Shown here: one piece after another, positions 61,776-64,000 of the stretch
Layout of the letters: each line of letters starts with the position of its first letter
How positions within the stretch are numbered: the stretch's first letter is position 1
Source: Halopelagius inordinatus
GTDB taxonomy: Archaea > Halobacteriota > Halobacteria > Halobacteriales > Haloferacaceae
Direction: 5' to 3'
NCBI RefSeq assembly: GCF_900113245.1
Contig: NZ_FOOQ01000008.1
Location: 47,926 to 111,925, forward strand
Length of the DNA: 64,000 nucleotides
The notes under the pieces: model-generated
Told to the model about the DNA's origin: nothing
Databases searched by the model: none
The model's input: only the letters and a program-made list of their open reading frames with translations
Made by a program: the position numbers and the translations under genes

Positions 61776-62837
61776 TCAGACGTCCGCGCCGACGGCTTCG
61801 TCTATCGAGTCGAAGCCGTCGCGTTCGAGGAGTTCGAGCACGCCCTCGTTGATGTCGCGCGCGAGGGTCGGTCCCTCGAAGACGAGGCCGGTGTACAACT
61901 GCACGAGGCTGGCACCGGCGCGAATCTTCGCGTACGCGCCCTCCGCGTCGGAGACGCCGCCGACGCCGACGACGGGAACGTCGGTCCGTTCGGCGATAAA
62001 GCGCACGAGGTCGGTCGCTCTCGACTCTATCGGCTTGCCCGAGAGGCCGCCGCGTTCGGCCTTGTTCGGGTTCCGGAGGCTCTCGGGGCGGTCGGTCGTC
62101 GTGTTCGTGGCGATGACGCCGTCTAAGTCGAGTTCGTCGACGACTTCGAGGGCGTCTTCGACGGCGGGGTTCGGGAGGTCGGGAGCGAGTTTCACGAGAA
62201 GCGGTGACGCGCCCGCGTCGACGAGTTCGGCGAGGATAGCCTCCATCGCGTCGCGGTTCTGGAGCGAACGCATCCCCTCGCTGTTGGGACACGAGACGTT
62301 GACCGCGACGTAGTCCGCGCCCGCCGCGACTCGTTCGTACGTGTAGCGGTAGTCCTCGGGCGCGTCCTCTGCGGGCGTCGTCTCCGAGAGAGCGACGTTG
62401 ACGCCGACGGGTACGTCGGGCGTCGGTTCTGCCGCGAGTCGCTCCCCGACTCGGTCCGCACCTTCGTTGTTCAGTCCCATGCGGTTGATGATGGCTCCGT
62501 CCTCGGGGAGGCGGAACATCCGGGGGCGCGGGTTTCCGGCCTGTGCCTCCGCGGTGACGCCGCCGACTTCGACGTGGCCGAACCCGAGTGCGCCGAGCAC
62601 CGACGGCACCTCGGCGTTCTTGTCGAACCCCGCGGCGACTCCGACCGGGTTGTCGAACGCGAGACCGAACGCGTCCGTCGCGAGTCTCTCGTCTTCGACG
62701 CGGTAGCGCCGGCGGAGTCTGTCCTCTATCGGGGTGTGCTGTACCGTCCGTAACGCCGTGTGGACCGCACCGTGGGCCGTCTCCGGCGGGAGCGCGAAAA
62801 GGGCGGGTCTGAGTGCGGTGTACGCGCCCCGAATCAT
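61776..62837 (-). CDS. pyrD: Dihydroorotate dehydrogenase, class 2-like
   Basis: 353 residues. An N-terminal amphipathic extension (residues ~1-45, PALFALPPETAHGAVHTAL) typifies the quinone-linked membrane form. The FMN barrel has VAAGFDKNAEV, FRLPEDGAIINRMG and NTTTDRP. The loop VNVSCPNSEG has Cys183 where class 2 enzymes I know have Ser (SSPN); Cys is normally the class 1 base. It oxidises dihydroorotate to orotate in UMP synthesis. The start is ATG 62837. Confidence 0.93.
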   Translation of the reverse strand: MIRGAYTALRPALFALPPETAHGAVHTALRTVQHTPIEDRLRRRYRVEDERLATDAFGLAFDNPVGVAAGFDKNAEVPSVLGALGFGHVEVGGVTAEAQAGNPRPRMFRLPEDGAIINRMGLNNEGADRVGERLAAEPTPDVPVGVNVALSETTPAEDAPEDYRYTYERVAAGADYVAVNVSCPNSEGMRSLQNRDAMEAILAELVDAGASPLLVKLAPDLPNPAVEDALEVVDELDLDGVIATNTTTDRPESLRNPNKAERGGLSGKPIESRATDLVRFIAERTDVPVVGVGGVSDAEGAYAKIRAGASLVQLYTGLVFEGPTLARDINEGVLELLERDGFDSIDEAVGADV

Positions 62838-62907
62838 CGCCCACGACCCCCGCCGTCTCTCGTTGGGTCCCGGGTTCGGGGCTGTCGCGTCGTCTGCGTC
62901 ATCCGAG

Positions 62908-63105
62908 TCAGAAATCGTGCTCGACTTCCTCTGGGTCGGCTTTCTGGATGATTATCTTGCCGTCTCGGACGCGCACGAACACCTCGTCTCCAATCTCCAT
63001 GCCCGCGACGGCGAGTTCGTCCTCGTGAAGGTTCACGTGGACGTTGTGGTACTCACCGTTCTCGTCTTTCGCGCCACTCGGGCTGAGCTTCTTTTTCCGA
63101 ACCAT
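62908..63105 (-). CDS. Small AbrB/SpoVT-like protein
   Basis: 65 residues: MVRKKKLSPSG, then VHVNLHEDELAVAGMEIGDE and VFVRVRDGKIIIQKA. The last segment is the typical strand-turn-strand of AbrB/MazE-type swapped-hairpin proteins. These act as DNA-binding regulators or antitoxins; no toxin gene sits next to it. It is separated from pyrD by 70 bp on the same strand. Confidence 0.7.
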   Translation of the reverse strand: MVRKKKLSPSGAKDENGEYHNVHVNLHEDELAVAGMEIGDEVFVRVRDGKIIIQKADPEEVEHDF

Positions 63106-63269
63106 CGGGGGTGTCTAGTCGAAGGTTCACTGTAGGATATACATAAGTGTTGTCTACGCGCTCTCAAGCCCGAACGTCGAACGACAGACGGCGTCGCCGC
63201 CGCCGGACTCACGACGCACCCCCTCCGCGCGGGTTCGTTTATAAGGACCTCGACGCCGGACGCTCATTT

Positions 63270-63323
63270 TGCCGATATATTTAAGCCGCGCCATGTGTTC
63301 GGTTGCCATGGAGGAGTAAAACC
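63270..63323 (+). promoter_or_regulatory. Promoter and Shine-Dalgarno sequence of the MC1 gene
   Basis: GATATATTTAAG at 63273-63284 is the best TATA box of the window. The start codon 40 nt further on is preceded by GGAGGAG (63310-63316), so the message is leadered, fitting a highly expressed chromosomal protein. Confidence 0.6.
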
Positions 63324-63638
63324 ATGGTACGCGAGGACGGTAAGCGGAATTTCGTGATGCGCGAGGAGGACGGTACAGAATCGAGCGTGTTCTCCGGCAG
63401 CATGCCCCGCCAGGCCGCACTGAAAGCCGCTCGACGACTCGAACCGGCCGGTTCCGAAGAGGAGGCGAAGTCCAACGCGACGGAGATCCGCCTTCGAGAG
63501 AAAGGAACGGACAAAGTCCACATCTTCGACGCGTGGGCGTGGTCGGACGAAGCACCCGACGACAAACCGGGGTGGATGGAAGGTGACATCACCAAAGGAA
63601 ACGTCTCGAAACAGGGAATCAAACACCTCGAAGAGTAA
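63324..63638 (+). CDS. MC1 family non-histone chromosomal protein
   Basis: 104 residues. The MC1 fold is recognisable from RNFVMREEDGTESSVFSGSMPRQ, ALKAARRL and FDAWAWSDEAPDD. MC1 is a small monomeric protein that bends and covers DNA in haloarchaea and methanosarcinales, so it acts in the nucleoid. The usual length is about 93 residues; a short acidic insertion near residues 40-48 makes this slightly longer. Start ATG 63324 follows a clear Shine-Dalgarno; an ATG seven codons upstream does not. Confidence 0.93.
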   Translation: MVREDGKRNFVMREEDGTESSVFSGSMPRQAALKAARRLEPAGSEEEAKSNATEIRLREKGTDKVHIFDAWAWSDEAPDDKPGWMEGDITKGNVSKQGIKHLEE

Positions 63639-63901
63639 CTTCGGCCGGGCGTTCTGACTGTTGGTCTCTTCTTTACGTACGCGTGCGTACGTCTCGGTGA
63701 ATCGTGCTCCGATACGGCTATCCGTCTCCCGCCGTCATCTCGACGTGCGCGGCCAACACCCGGTCAGACCGAACGCGAGATGCGTGGGATGACCGACCGG
63801 CCTCCTACCGCGCGACATCTCGACTCGCGAGTGGCCACGCTCGACCGCGACTCGGTTTATCCGTCTCTGAGGTGTGAAACCGCATGACGATGTGGGTTCA
63901 G
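63639..63901. other. Intergenic region after MC1
   Basis: T-rich stretches (TTGGTCTCTTCTTT) about 20 nt after the MC1 stop may terminate its transcript. TACGTACGCGTGCGTACGT-like alternating sequence follows at 63675-63693. A possible second promoter element GACTCGGTTTATCC lies at 63850-63863. No gene is supported. Confidence 0.4.
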
Positions 63902-63923
63902 TTCGACGGCCTTTTATGTACCC
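63902..63923 (+). promoter_or_regulatory. rRNA-operon-type promoter
   Basis: TTCGACG, two bases, then TTTTATGTACCC. This combination is the box sequence I remember from haloarchaeal rRNA promoters. Downstream, GCCCGGGACGTTCGGGCC (63952-63969) is a GC-rich inverted repeat that suits a pre-rRNA leader stem. Transcription would head out of the window to the right. The rRNA itself is not in the window, so this remains a prediction. Confidence 0.6.
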
Positions 63924-64000
63924 GGGGCATTCGTAGAAATACGCAGAGGCAGCCCGGGACGTTCGGGCCGCCACCTTCCGACAGCCCCACTCCACTAACC

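Noticed and set aside
63850..63863. Resemblance of ACTCGGTTTATC to the thiamine motif copy B
   Set aside because: The TAC half of the motif is missing (GCG precedes), and the position fits an rRNA-type promoter instead.
1..64000. CRISPR arrays, insertion sequences, integrases or prophage genes
   Set aside because: No regularly spaced repeats, no transposase or integrase motifs, and no abrupt stretch of foreign composition apart from short promoter-like AT islands.

Overview
The window is a dense, high-GC stretch of a haloarchaeal chromosome (class Halobacteria; a Haloferacales-type relative is my inference, not a determination). Five things point there: strongly acidic proteins; Tat-exported lipoproteins; an MC1 chromosomal protein; bacterio-opsin-activator-type (HTH-10) regulators; and many genes whose start codon sits about 25-30 nt after a TATA-like box, as leaderless haloarchaeal mRNAs do. 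At the right edge there is a promoter of the type that drives haloarchaeal rRNA operons. I found no insertion sequence, prophage, CRISPR array or tRNA gene.

Layout. 1-2.2 kb: a TAXI-type TRAP transporter operon (minus strand; the permease runs off the left edge). 2.4-4.5 kb: an S9 peptidase. 4.7-10 kb: a thiamine-related block, with thiDN diverging from tenA, then an SSS symporter and an unusual Nramp-fold transporter. 10-13.3 kb: a polysaccharide module (secreted GH26-like hydrolase diverging from a zinc-ribbon protein and a processive family 2 glycosyltransferase). 13.3-18.2 kb: upp, small membrane and zinc-ribbon proteins, a CobW-type GTPase, and a small acidic protein paired with an ArsA/Get3-type ATPase. 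18-26 kb: cstA, small haloarchaeal proteins and several winged-helix regulators. 26-33 kb: thrC, a Tat-exported phosphoesterase, an HAF-repeat protein, and divergent serA/serB. 33.6-41.2 kb: gldA, the 2-oxoacid dehydrogenase operon (E1 alpha, E1 beta, E2, E3) and lipA. 41-48 kb: a regulator, a Hel308/Ski2-like helicase, a lipoprotein, an HAD phosphatase and a NucS-N/zinc-finger protein. 48-62 kb: translation genes (endA-trpS, pheS-pheT, valS) interspersed with an ornithine-cyclodeaminase/amino-acid oxidase pair and a stress protein. 62-64 kb: pyrD, a small AbrB-like protein, MC1 and the rRNA-type promoter.

How genes work together. ThiDN phosphorylates HMP and condenses thiamine phosphate. TenA salvages pyrimidine from degraded thiamine. 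The two transporters next to them carry the same 11-bp promoter motif (TACNACTSGGT) at nearly the same distance from the predicted transcript start, so the four genes look like one regulon. LipA makes the lipoyl cofactor used by the E2 subunit of the neighbouring dehydrogenase. EndA and TrpS share a 4-bp overlap; EndA removes tRNA introns and haloarchaeal tRNA-Trp is a classic intron-containing substrate. Serine biosynthesis genes serA and serB share a promoter region.

The most unusual observation is in the thiamine block. thiDN and the SSS symporter are each preceded by a 23-codon ORF (both exactly 72 nt including stop). Each begins at the predicted leaderless start and ends overlapping the start codon of the main gene. 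Together with the shared motif and an Nramp-fold protein that has lost its metal ligands, this suggests a thiamine regulation and uptake locus worth testing.
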